55,718 nucleotides of DNA from Herbinix sp. (GTDB taxonomy: Bacteria > Bacillota > Clostridia > Lachnospirales > Lachnospiraceae), in assembly GCA_029240245.1 (NCBI GenBank), contig JARBTJ010000020.1, positions 1 to 55,718 on the forward strand, in the 5' to 3' direction. Below, piece after piece: positions 16,932 to 26,067 of this stretch; position 1 is the stretch's first letter; every line of letters begins with the position of its first letter. A program made the translations under genes and the position numbers. Under the pieces are notes generated by a model, which saw only the letters and a list, made by a program, of their open reading frames with translations, was not told the origin of the DNA and made no database searches.

Positions 16932-17870
16932 ATGACAGGCTCCAAACAGAACCAAGTAAAACAAATAAGAAGAAAAAAGCTTAGCTCTAGTAAAGATGGT
17001 ATGCGGACCTTTTTCCTAATGCTACCTTACGGCTTGCTTTTCCTGGCTTTTATTGCTGTACCGATCGCTGTGGCGATAGGACTTTCCTTTACCTATTTTG
17101 ATGTAATAAACGTTCCTAAGTTTGCGGGATTATCCAATTATATCATGCTGGTAACCCAGGACGAATCCTTCTTAAAATTTGTATTACCAAATACATTAAA
17201 ATTCGGTTTAATTGTTGGACCGGGTGGTTACATATTATCCTTCGTACTAGCTTGGATGCTTTCTCAGATTCAGAAGATTCCGAGAATTATCCTGACACTT
17301 GCGATTTATACACCCTCCATGGCGAGCGGTGTATTTATCCAGGTAATATGGAAGACAATTTTCTCGGGAGATCAAAGAGGTATTTTAAATAACTTCCTGA
17401 TGGAAGCAGATGTGATTGACCAGCCAATACAGTTCCTATTATCACCGGATTATATCATGAACATCATGATTATTGTTTCTTTATGGGCATCCATGGGTAT
17501 CGGCTTCCTGGCAATGATTTCCGGTATCTTGAATGTAAATGAGGAGCTTTATGAAGCAGCGTATGTGGATGGTATTAAGAACCGTTTTCAGGAAATTATT
17601 TATATTACGATACCTTCCATGAAACCACAGATGTTATTTGGTGCGGTTATGTCAATTGTAAATGCATTTAACATGGGTTATATCGGAGTTGCATTATCGG
17701 GTCAAAATCCTACTCCGGGTTTAGCCGGCCAATTAATTACGAACCACATAGACGATTTTGGATTCCTTCGTTATGAAATGGGTTACGCCGCAGCGTTATC
17801 AGTAGTGCTTCTGCTGGTTGTTACTATGTTTTCGAAGGTTGCCCATGGATTATTTGGCGAGAGAGATTAG
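16932..17870 (+). CDS. Sugar ABC transporter permease (MalF/LplB-type)
   Basis: 312 residues with six membrane helices after a basic N-terminus. The EAA loop is ELYEAAYVDGIKNRFQEIIYITIPSMKPQM, with the conserved E-A-A, G and P. It starts 2 bases after the preceding stop, with GGAGGGAGAATAACG as ribosome binding site inside the end of the 986-residue gene. It pairs with the 17881 product to form one membrane channel. No ATPase gene is present in the locus. Confidence 0.93.
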   Translation: MTGSKQNQVKQIRRKKLSSSKDGMRTFFLMLPYGLLFLAFIAVPIAVAIGLSFTYFDVINVPKFAGLSNYIMLVTQDESFLKFVLPNTLKFGLIVGPGGYILSFVLAWMLSQIQKIPRIILTLAIYTPSMASGVFIQVIWKTIFSGDQRGILNNFLMEADVIDQPIQFLLSPDYIMNIMIIVSLWASMGIGFLAMISGILNVNEELYEAAYVDGIKNRFQEIIYITIPSMKPQMLFGAVMSIVNAFNMGYIGVALSGQNPTPGLAGQLITNHIDDFGFLRYEMGYAAALSVVLLLVVTMFSKVAHGLFGERD

Positions 17871-17880
17871 GAGGAGAAGC

Positions 17881-18750
17881 ATGGCTAAATTACAAGGTTC
17901 GAGGATTAATCCGAAACATTTTTCGCTATCGCAGTTAAAATTTTATATCATATTGGTCCCTTTAAGTCTTTTCATGATTATACCTGTTATTTATCAGATT
18001 AATCAGGCGTTTAAACCGTTGGGTGAATTATATGCCTTCCCACCGACAATATTCGTTAAAAATCCGACTTTTAAGAACTTCCAGGACCTATTTGCATTGT
18101 CCGGGACCACAGGCGTTCCCATGACAAGATACTTATTGAATTCGATAGCTGTTACAATCCTTACAATTATATTGAATTTAATTATAACGGTTAGTGCGGC
18201 TTATGCATTTTCAAAAAAGAAATTCAGATTCAAAAATACATTGTTTAATTTAAACCAAATGGCGTTGATGTTCGTTGCAACCGCGGTTGGCGTACCCAGA
18301 TATTTAATCATTGTAAATACTGGATTAATCAATAACTGGATGGCACATATACTACCTTTGATCGCAATGCCGGTAGGCTTATTCTTAGTGAAACAGTTTG
18401 TTGATCAGATACCGGATGCACTGATCGAAGCGGCAATCATGGATGGGGCGAAAGACTTCAAGGTTATCCAGAAGGTTATTATTCCACTTGTTAGGCCAGC
18501 ACTAGCTACGACGGTTGTATTTACTTTCCAGGCAGCATGGCAGGCAACGGAAGCGTCCAATAACTTTATTACCAACGATACCATGAAAACACTTGCTTTT
18601 TACTTGAATTCATTATCAACCAACAATGCAGTTGCAGCAGCCGGTATGACTGCAGCCGCAACCGTACTATTGTTCTTACCAAACTTGATTATATTTATTA
18701 TAATGCAATCTAACGTTATGAATACCATGACTCATTCCGGTATCAAATAG
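17881..18750 (+). CDS. Sugar ABC transporter permease (MalG-type)
   Basis: 289 residues. The start at ATG 17881 is set by AGGAGGAGAAGC; an upstream in-frame start at 17818 would overlap the previous permease. Six membrane helices and the EAA loop ALIEAAIMDGAKDFKVIQKVIIPLVRPAL. Partner of the permease at 16932. It lies 12 bases before the NHL-Yip1 gene in the same operon. Confidence 0.93.
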   Translation: MAKLQGSRINPKHFSLSQLKFYIILVPLSLFMIIPVIYQINQAFKPLGELYAFPPTIFVKNPTFKNFQDLFALSGTTGVPMTRYLLNSIAVTILTIILNLIITVSAAYAFSKKKFRFKNTLFNLNQMALMFVATAVGVPRYLIIVNTGLINNWMAHILPLIAMPVGLFLVKQFVDQIPDALIEAAIMDGAKDFKVIQKVIIPLVRPALATTVVFTFQAAWQATEASNNFITNDTMKTLAFYLNSLSTNNAVAAAGMTAAATVLLFLPNLIIFIIMQSNVMNTMTHSGIK

Positions 18751-18762
18751 GAGGCGCAGATT

Positions 18763-20796
18763 ATGAAAAAAATAATAAAAGCAGCTATGCTTTTTCTGAT
18801 AGCTTTTGTTGTTTCAATTATTCCGGCGCTTTCTGCATCAGCGTCGCAAGCAACCAGTTATACATATACCATGGATGATAATGGGGACTGGACACGTACG
18901 CAGGATGCGTATCTGCCGGATAAAACAATTACAGAACTTGGGCTGGCTGCACCGGATGACATCTTTATCGATCAGTACAATATGTTATATATTGCTGACT
19001 CCGGAAACAAAAGAATTGTTAAGTATTCCATCAATAAAGGTGAAATAGAAGGAATATTAACTTATGAAGGTATGACAAACCCCCGTGGTGTATATGTCAC
19101 CAAAAAAGGTGATATCTACGTAGCCGATCCCAGTGCTAAGATGGTATTCCGCTTTGATAAAGCCTTTAACTTTATCGAATCCTTTGGCAGACCGGAAGCA
19201 CCCAGCTTTTCGGATACTGCATATGAACCGTTACGTGTTTCTGTAGATAACGGCGGTAATTTATACATCATAGGTGAAGGTGTTTATAACGGTGTTATCC
19301 AGCTTGCTCCTACGGGGGAATTCCTTGGATACTTTACCGTTAATAAAACAAAGCTTACCTTTATACAGGCTTTGCAAAATGCAATATTTACAAGAGCGCA
19401 ATTAGCAAATCTGGTTCCAAGAGTACCAACCACTTTCTCAAATATTTTTATTGATAGAGATAATATCGTATATACGACTACAATGGGAACGGAAACCGAC
19501 GGTATTAAAAAACATAATACTGCAGGTGGTAATGTCTTTGTAGACCAGGATTGGACTTCACCGGAGATGTCGGACCTTTTCGTTGATGAACAGGGAATCA
19601 TATATACAAGTGATAGCACCGGGTATATCAATATCTATTCCAGTGCCGGTGAGCTGATTTTCGACTTTGGTTCCTTCGTGTTTGATTTAGATATTTCCGG
19701 GTTATACTCCAGACTGTCCTCGATCACTGTAGATAACAACGGCAATATCTGGACAGTTGATGGGGATAAAGGTTATCTGCAATCCTTTAAGCCTACAGAT
19801 TATGCCTTAATGATCTATAATGCAATCGGATTATATGAAGAGGGACGTTATAACGAATCCCTGGAAAAATGGACCGAGGTACTTAGATTAAACCAGATGT
19901 CCGTGCTTGCCCATGACGGAGTCGGAAAAGCATATCTCCATGCAGAAATGTATGAAGATGCGATGGAGCATTTTGTGGTATCAGGAAACAGAGAGTTTTA
20001 TTCCGAAGCCTTTTGGGAAGTTCGTAATACCTGGATTCAAGGTAATTTAAAATATTTTGTTGCACTCTTAGTTACCTTATGGCTGATTGCCTTCTTCATC
20101 AAGCATTTTGATAAGAAGAGAAAGTTTAAAACCTTTAAGAAGACGGTAAGAGATAGATTGTTTTCCGTTCCGGTGCTCGGCGATTTCTTATTTGCCTTCC
20201 GCGTTCCTGTCCATCCGCTTGATCGATTTTATGATATCAGGGTTAAGAAAAAAGGGACGGTAACCGGAGCCTCCATAATCTATGTGCTGTTCTTTATCAT
20301 CTTTATATTTAACAGAACAAGCAAAGCATTTATATACCAAACTCAAAAAATAGAGGATATGGATATCAATGCAATCGTAATCGGATTTTTTGTGGTACTT
20401 ATATTATTCATTGTATGTAATTATCTGGTGACCTCCATAAAGGACGGTGACGGTGACTTCAAACAGGTTTATATGATACCTGCATACGGAATGCTTCCTT
20501 ATATGGTTGCTATGCTTTCAACCACTATCATGTCTTATGGCTTTACGTTTAATGAAACCTTTATGCTTAGTATTATCATGAATGTTGGTCTTGGTTTATC
20601 GCTCATATACATCTTTTTGGGCTTTATGACCGTACATGACTATACCGTGAAGGAAACCGTCATAAGCTTGATTATTACTGCAGTATTTATGATTATAGCA
20701 GCTATAGTATCCTTAATCATATTTATCATGTGGGAACAGCTTTGGTCGTTCCTCACAACAATTGGAAAGGAGGCGGTGCGTAATGTACTTGACTAA
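18763..20796 (+). CDS. NHL-repeat / TPR / Yip1-domain membrane protein
   Basis: 677 residues with an unusual domain order: a cleavable leader (about 1-28, ending SASAS), an extracellular beta-propeller of NHL-type repeats (for example 67-89 IFIDQYNMLYIADSGNKRIVKYS and 109-132 VYVTKKGDIYVADPSAKMVFRFD, continuing to about 350), a TPR-like helical hairpin (about 360-415), a membrane helix (about 428-447), a basic cytoplasmic stretch, and a Yip1-like domain with about five helices (about 490-675). TAGGAGGCGCAG precedes ATG. The next gene overlaps by 14 bases. Yip1/NHL proteins recur beside DUF5696 genes and sugar permeases in Gram-positive carbohydrate loci. The function is not known to me; sensing or organising the importer at the membrane is an inference. 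Confidence 0.8.
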   Translation: MKKIIKAAMLFLIAFVVSIIPALSASASQATSYTYTMDDNGDWTRTQDAYLPDKTITELGLAAPDDIFIDQYNMLYIADSGNKRIVKYSINKGEIEGILTYEGMTNPRGVYVTKKGDIYVADPSAKMVFRFDKAFNFIESFGRPEAPSFSDTAYEPLRVSVDNGGNLYIIGEGVYNGVIQLAPTGEFLGYFTVNKTKLTFIQALQNAIFTRAQLANLVPRVPTTFSNIFIDRDNIVYTTTMGTETDGIKKHNTAGGNVFVDQDWTSPEMSDLFVDEQGIIYTSDSTGYINIYSSAGELIFDFGSFVFDLDISGLYSRLSSITVDNNGNIWTVDGDKGYLQSFKPTDYALMIYNAIGLYEEGRYNESLEKWTEVLRLNQMSVLAHDGVGKAYLHAEMYEDAMEHFVVSGNREFYSEAFWEVRNTWIQGNLKYFVALLVTLWLIAFFIKHFDKKRKFKTFKKTVRDRLFSVPVLGDFLFAFRVPVHPLDRFYDIRVKKKGTVTGASIIYVLFFIIFIFNRTSKAFIYQTQKIEDMDINAIVIGFFVVLILFIVCNYLVTSIKDGDGDFKQVYMIPAYGMLPYMVAMLSTTIMSYGFTFNETFMLSIIMNVGLGLSLIYIFLGFMTVHDYTVKETVISLIITAVFMIIAAIVSLIIFIMWEQLWSFLTTIGKEAVRNVLD

Positions 20797-23206
20797 AAAG
20801 TTAAAACTCTTCCTCATAATTTGTCTTGTTGCTGCTGTGGGCTTTATCTCCTATGGTTATGTAAAGGCAGCATACCTGACAACAAACAGGGACACAAAGC
20901 TTCCGCCGGATAAGGTTACCTATGATATCGTAAATGTCGATGGATATGAGTTGCTTTATGAGACGAACACTCTTGCGTATTATTATCGCGAGGACCGCGA
21001 TGTCATGATTATAAAAGATAAAAGATCAGGGTATTCCTGGAAAACCGGTCTGGATATTCCGTTTGAATCAGAGATTCAGGAAAATATAGATGCGGCAACG
21101 ACTCCGGAGGAAGTACTGGAAGCAGCAGTACCAAGAGAAGGAGATATGAGTACCACCTATGCGGCTCTATCAAATTCCCTGATTACAGTGGAATATTACG
21201 AAGCAGAGACGATTAAACGTACTTCCTCAGCAGCGAAGGATATGGTGGAATCCAAGCTGGTAATGTTAAACGATAATCCGGCCACCAGACGATTGGATGT
21301 AGATTTTCAAAATATAGAGGTGGAGCTTAAGGTTTATATTACCTTCCATGAAGATTCCATCACTTATGATATTAAGGACGAGGATATCACCGGTAAGGGA
21401 AAAGAAACCATCCTGAATATTATGATTACTCCGTTCTTAGGTGCCAGTGGTGGTGTGACAGAATTTTATAATCCGGATTCGGAAATGTATGATATCTTCG
21501 AACCGAAATATATGGTCCCAGGCTATATCTTTGTACCCGATGGCAGCGGTAGTTTAATTCGTTTCCAGGATAACAATGCCTCCTTCTCCATGTATTACGG
21601 AGATGTGTATGGTAAGGACCCTTCCCAATCTACTTATTATAATGAGCAACTGACCGATATGATTCCGTTAAAGGACCCGGTTATGCCGGTCTTTGGTGTT
21701 GCACATGGTAACGGCCAGGCTGCATTTGTAGCTTATGCGGACAGCGGAGCAGAATATATGCAGATTGCGGTGAGACCGGAAGAAAACTTAATGGCATATA
21801 ACTATGTATATCCTATGTTTGTTACAAATGTAAATTATTGGCAGGTCTTTAATAAGAACGGCCAAGGTTATTTCACTGTAATGGATGAACCGAACAAAGT
21901 GAATATTAACATGACCTATACCTTCCTATCCGGTGACGGGTCGGACGGAATGCCGCCAGCTGATTACACCGGTATGGCGCAGACCTACCGTGATCATTTG
22001 ATCGAAAAGGGGATATTAACAGAGCTTCAACCGACTGATAATTCTGATATTCCATTAAGACTTGATTTTATCATGGCTGATTCAAAGAAGGGTATCGTAG
22101 GAACTGAGCAGATGGTTGTAACAAACACAGACAATGTTCGGGATATCTTAAATACTGTAATTGAAAATGAAGGAATTAGTAATATTAACACCGGTCTGAT
22201 TGGTTGGCAGCAGGACGGCGAAAGCTTTGCTAAGCCTTATGAAGCAAATTATTCCGGGGCAATTGGCAGCAAAGGAGATTTTAAAGATTTAATCACCGAT
22301 TTTTCGGAACGTAACATTGACATTTCTGTGTCAAGAGATTATACCTTGATTAATAAAGAAATGTTAAATTTCAACGGTAATGCAACAAGGCATGTTAACT
22401 CTTGGTATATTGAGATGGATAAGAGCTGGCTACTTCCGAGAAATACACCGGTATTTATGTTTGGATATGCGACTCCGAAAAAGAGTGCCGAATGGTTTGA
22501 TAAACAGCTGAAACGTTTTGCTCCTTTCGCTGATTCATTAACTGTAAGCGGTATGTCGGATACCTTACTTAGCAACTACGACAGTGACGGATTAGTTTCA
22601 AGTGTATCGGATGCAATAGAGTTGTATCAGAAGACGTTTGAAAAGGCAAATCAGGAGCTGAAGTTAAACTTTAAAAGCCCGAATATGTATCTATGGAAAT
22701 ATACCGATCGATATCTGCAATGCCCGGTAGGAACTTCTCAATATCTGTTTGAGACAGATGCGGTTCCATTCTTACAGATGGTTTTAAATGGTACGATGGA
22801 GGTTTATGCACCATATTCCAACTTCTCCTTCTATACGCAGTCTGATATTTTAAGAATGATTGATTATAATTTGTCGCCATCCTTTATATTATCAGAGAAG
22901 CCGTCCCATTACCTATCATCAACACCGTCGGCAGAGATGTATTCAACGGAGTTTAATCAGTATGAAACTTTGATTGCTAATGTATATAACCAGGTAAATG
23001 AGATTTTAAGGCAGGTAATCGGATACGAATGGACAGGAAGAACCGTACTTGAAAATGGTGTTATCATGAATACCTATCAAAAAGGAACAGAAACAAAAAA
23101 AGTAATCATTAATTACACCGATGAATCAAAGCGATATGAAAAAGCAGCGATTGCGCCACTTAGTGCTTATGTGGTATCTGCTAAGGAGGTATCCGATGAA
23201 AACTAA
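20783..23206 (+). CDS. DUF5696-type exported protein
   Basis: 807 residues. The start at ATG 20783 follows AAAGGAGG and overlaps the previous gene by 14 bases. An N-terminal membrane segment or leader (about 7-27) is followed by an extracellular protein with a beta-rich first half (residues 40-430, including the paired FVPDGSGSLIRF and YYGDVYGKDPSQSTYYNEQ) and a second half that looks like a TIM-barrel-type sugar enzyme fold, though I see no defined catalytic pair (ADSKKGIVGTEQMVV, NTGLIGWQQDGESF, ISVSRDYTLINKEM). I recall this as the DUF5696 family, regularly found between sugar permeases. It may handle glucan chains at the importer, or be a non-catalytic binding partner. The start of the next permease overlaps by 11 bases. 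Confidence 0.75.
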   Translation: MYLTKKLKLFLIICLVAAVGFISYGYVKAAYLTTNRDTKLPPDKVTYDIVNVDGYELLYETNTLAYYYREDRDVMIIKDKRSGYSWKTGLDIPFESEIQENIDAATTPEEVLEAAVPREGDMSTTYAALSNSLITVEYYEAETIKRTSSAAKDMVESKLVMLNDNPATRRLDVDFQNIEVELKVYITFHEDSITYDIKDEDITGKGKETILNIMITPFLGASGGVTEFYNPDSEMYDIFEPKYMVPGYIFVPDGSGSLIRFQDNNASFSMYYGDVYGKDPSQSTYYNEQLTDMIPLKDPVMPVFGVAHGNGQAAFVAYADSGAEYMQIAVRPEENLMAYNYVYPMFVTNVNYWQVFNKNGQGYFTVMDEPNKVNINMTYTFLSGDGSDGMPPADYTGMAQTYRDHLIEKGILTELQPTDNSDIPLRLDFIMADSKKGIVGTEQMVVTNTDNVRDILNTVIENEGISNINTGLIGWQQDGESFAKPYEANYSGAIGSKGDFKDLITDFSERNIDISVSRDYTLINKEMLNFNGNATRHVNSWYIEMDKSWLLPRNTPVFMFGYATPKKSAEWFDKQLKRFAPFADSLTVSGMSDTLLSNYDSDGLVSSVSDAIELYQKTFEKANQELKLNFKSPNMYLWKYTDRYLQCPVGTSQYLFETDAVPFLQMVLNGTMEVYAPYSNFSFYTQSDILRMIDYNLSPSFILSEKPSHYLSSTPSAEMYSTEFNQYETLIANVYNQVNEILRQVIGYEWTGRTVLENGVIMNTYQKGTETKKVIINYTDESKRYEKAAIAPLSAYVVSAKEVSDEN

Positions 23207-24092
23207 AAAGATGATGACTTTTCGTCAAAGACAGAACCGTCAGGGCTATAAATTCATGATGCCATGGATTATTGGATTTCTGTTATTTACAGCCTTCCCG
23301 TTTTTAGCTACGGTTTATCTTAGTTTTACTTCGGTGAAGCAAAATGTTGCCGGTTTTAATATTAAGTTTATTGGCTTGGATAATTATATAATGGCATTCT
23401 TTGAAAACACAGAGTATGTTCCCGCACTAATCGGCTTTGTAACACAGATTATCCCTTATGCCTTTGTAATCGTAATTATATCGTTTATCCTTGCATACAT
23501 GCTAAATCATATTAAATTTATGCGTGGTATGCTGCGAACGATATATTTTTTACCGGTAATTATTATGTCCGGACCGGTTATGCAGCAGATGATAGATGCA
23601 GGTGTTAATCAGTCGAGAATAGAGAATGTGGGAATAGAGGGAAGCACAAACCTGTTTATCCTTCAGATGGTTTATAATTATTCGCCGGATTTGGCGAGAA
23701 TAATATTTCAGGTATTGACCCAGCTGTCCACCATTCTATGGTTTACCGGTATACCGATCATTTTGTTCATTAACGGTTTGCAAAAAATCAACCCGAGTTT
23801 ATTAGAGGCAGCAAAAATTGACTCTGCAAACTCCTGGCAGATTTTATGGAAAATAATTATACCGATCATAAAACCGATTGCTCTTGTTGTTGTAGTATTC
23901 ACGCTTGCACAGCTTGGTACCTACAAGTCCACCAACCCGATGTACGAACTTATTACGGGAGCAATCGAAAATACAGCGGGCGGTCTTGGAATAGCAGCAA
24001 CCTATGCCTGGGTTTACACTTTACTGGTATTACTTATCATTGGTATCGCATTTCTCTTGTTTAAAGATAGAGTAAAAGGAAGGAGGCGCTAG
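23196..24092 (+). CDS. Sugar ABC transporter permease (second pair, MalF-type)
   Basis: 298 residues. ATG 23196 is preceded by AAGGAGG and overlaps the DUF5696 gene by 11 bases; an upstream in-frame start at 23121 has no such box. Six helices; EAA loop LLEAAKIDSANSWQILWKIIIPIIKPIAL, with S in place of the usual G. Forms a channel with the 24096 product, distinct from the first permease pair at 16932-18750. Confidence 0.92.
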   Translation: MKTKKMMTFRQRQNRQGYKFMMPWIIGFLLFTAFPFLATVYLSFTSVKQNVAGFNIKFIGLDNYIMAFFENTEYVPALIGFVTQIIPYAFVIVIISFILAYMLNHIKFMRGMLRTIYFLPVIIMSGPVMQQMIDAGVNQSRIENVGIEGSTNLFILQMVYNYSPDLARIIFQVLTQLSTILWFTGIPIILFINGLQKINPSLLEAAKIDSANSWQILWKIIIPIIKPIALVVVVFTLAQLGTYKSTNPMYELITGAIENTAGGLGIAATYAWVYTLLVLLIIGIAFLLFKDRVKGRRR

Positions 24093-24095
24093 ATT

Positions 24096-25022
24096 ATGAA
24101 GCTAAAGAAATTATTAATAGGAAGCAGTTACGGAAAACTAATCTTAAAGCTCGCAATTTATTTTGTGCTCATTTGTATCAGTTTCGTATATTTAGAGCCG
24201 ATTTTTAGGATGATTTCCATGACCTTCATGTCAAATAAGGATGTTATTGATCCTTCCATAGAATGGCTTCCGAAAAACCCATCGTTAAGTAATATCGCTG
24301 TAGCAGGGAAAGTACTTGATTTAAAAAAGACATTATTCAATTCTCTCTGGTTTTCCGCCTTACTTGCGGTAGCACAAACGATAGTTTCTGCCATGACAGG
24401 TTTTGCATTATCCAGATTTAAGTTCCGTTTTAAGCAGTTTTGGTTTGTAATGATATTATTGGCATTTATTATTCCGATCCCGCTGTTAATGATACCGAGA
24501 TTGATGACCTTTATTACAGCACAGGGTATCCTTGGCTTTAATTTAATCGGTACTCCGATCCCGCAGATATTAATGGCGATGTTCGGGCAGGGAGTTAACT
24601 CAACCATTTTAATACTGATATTTTTCAACTTCTTTAACCTGATTCCATATTCCCTGGATGAAGCAGCAATGATTGACGGCGCAAGTCCCAGACAGGTATT
24701 CTTCCAGATTGCTATGAAGATATCTGCCTCCACCGTATTAGTTGTATTTCTGTTCTCCTTAGTATGGAACTGGAATGAGACCTATATCACAGGCTCACTG
24801 CTTAGAGGTAGCATAGAATTGCTTCCTGCAAAATTGGATGTATTTGACAGCTCTTTCCAGACCTATGCAAATTCAGGCAGGGGAACAGCACAGTTTAGAC
24901 TGAATGAAGCTTACAAGATGTCAGCAACCTTAATTTCAATAACACCGCTTCTGATCTTGTATGCTTTTGTACAGAAACGATTTATTCAAGGTATTGAGAA
25001 TACAGGTATTACCGGCGAATAA
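24096..25022 (+). CDS. Sugar ABC transporter permease (second pair, MalG-type)
   Basis: 308 residues, six helices. The EAA loop reads SLDEAAMIDGASPRQVFFQIAMKISASTVL: EAA, D and G are kept, but the usual proline near the loop end (L-x-x-P) is replaced, a small departure that may alter the ATPase contact. It begins 3 bases after the previous gene, with AGGAGGCGCTAG as its ribosome binding site. The GH16 gene follows after 45 bases containing a candidate operator. Confidence 0.92.
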   Translation: MKLKKLLIGSSYGKLILKLAIYFVLICISFVYLEPIFRMISMTFMSNKDVIDPSIEWLPKNPSLSNIAVAGKVLDLKKTLFNSLWFSALLAVAQTIVSAMTGFALSRFKFRFKQFWFVMILLAFIIPIPLLMIPRLMTFITAQGILGFNLIGTPIPQILMAMFGQGVNSTILILIFFNFFNLIPYSLDEAAMIDGASPRQVFFQIAMKISASTVLVVFLFSLVWNWNETYITGSLLRGSIELLPAKLDVFDSSFQTYANSGRGTAQFRLNEAYKMSATLISITPLLILYAFVQKRFIQGIENTGITGE

Positions 25023-25038
25023 TTTCCGGGTATTATCG

Positions 25039-25052
25039 GAAAAACGTCTTTT
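25039..25052. promoter_or_regulatory. Candidate LacI-family operator O3 before GH16
   Basis: GAAAAACGTCTTTT matches 11 of 14 positions of the O1 palindrome and lies in the 45-base gap before the GH16-lacI pair. It may mark an internal control point. Confidence 0.35.
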
Positions 25053-25067
25053 CATTAGGAGGCAAAT

Positions 25068-26024
25068 GTGGTAATTTCTAAAAGAAGGAAATCAATCTAT
25101 CTTTTAGCTTCCGGAATTCTTTCCTGTCTGATTCTGACTGCATGTGAAGACAACAGCGGATATCGGACAGGAACTAAGGTTTCCGATGCTTATGTAAATT
25201 CTGATACATTAAATGAAGTTGCCCCCGAGGACTTAAAAGCACAGGGGTATGAATATGATTATGAAAATCTGAGCTATGATCTTGTTTGGGCAGATGAGTT
25301 TGATTATGAAGGTCTACCCGATGACACAAAATGGAATTATGATGTTGGAGGCAGTGGTTGGGGTAATAATGAGCTTCAGTATTACACCAAAGGGGAAAAT
25401 GCCTTCGTAAAAGACGGTAATCTGGTCATCGAAGCCAGGAAAGAGGAATATGAGGGTAGGGATTATACCTCTACCAGACTAATTTCTAAAGGAAAAGGTG
25501 ACTGGTTGTATGGTAAAATTGAAGTCAGAGCAAAGCTTCCAAGTGGTCTTGGAACCTGGCCGGCAATCTGGATGCTTCCAACCGACTGGGCATACGGTGG
25601 ATGGCCGGCATCGGGAGAAATTGACATAATGGAACATGTCGGATATGATCAGGATAATGTACATGCTACCGTTCATACCCAATCCTTTTATTTTAAAATC
25701 AATACACAAAAAGGAGCAACCAAGAAAGTAGAGGGAGCAAGCGATGATTTTCACGTTTATTCCGTTGAGTGGCTGCCGGATAAGATCATGGCTTATATCG
25801 ACGGCGAATTGTATTTAACCTTTGATCCGGATAAATATAAACCACAACCGACTTGGAAGGAATGGCCCTTTGATAAGAGATTCCATCTTCTGATGAATAT
25901 CGCTGTCGGAGGAGACTGGGGCGGAGCAAAAGGCTTGGATGATTCCATCTTCCCGACTCAAATGGTAGTTGATTATGTCAGAGTATATCAAAGTAAGGAA
26001 ATTAATGAGATAACAGAGCAATAA
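25068..26024 (+). CDS. GH16 endo-beta-1,3-glucanase (laminarinase) lipoprotein
   Basis: 318 residues from a GTG start with AGGAGG 5 bases upstream. The leader ends in LTAC, a lipobox, so the enzyme is anchored to the cell surface. The GH16 catalytic signature is GEIDIMEH with nucleophile E184, D186 and acid/base E189; the flanking LVWADEFDYEG, LGTWPAIWMLP and the C-terminal FHLLMNIAVGGDW...VDYVRVYQ are typical of bacterial laminarinases (GH16_3-like). It would cut beta-1,3-glucan into oligosaccharides for the importers encoded just upstream. A leaderless second GH16 lies at 42753. Confidence 0.93.
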   Translation: MVISKRRKSIYLLASGILSCLILTACEDNSGYRTGTKVSDAYVNSDTLNEVAPEDLKAQGYEYDYENLSYDLVWADEFDYEGLPDDTKWNYDVGGSGWGNNELQYYTKGENAFVKDGNLVIEARKEEYEGRDYTSTRLISKGKGDWLYGKIEVRAKLPSGLGTWPAIWMLPTDWAYGGWPASGEIDIMEHVGYDQDNVHATVHTQSFYFKINTQKGATKKVEGASDDFHVYSVEWLPDKIMAYIDGELYLTFDPDKYKPQPTWKEWPFDKRFHLLMNIAVGGDWGGAKGLDDSIFPTQMVVDYVRVYQSKEINEITEQ

Positions 26025-26067
26025 GCAGACACAACGAGGTAAAAACAATAAGTTAGGAGAGATACTG

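Noticed and set aside
24158..24733. 191-residue open frame antisense to the second MalG-type permease
   Set aside because: Mirror frame of a strongly supported permease; no ribosome binding site, no recognisable domain.
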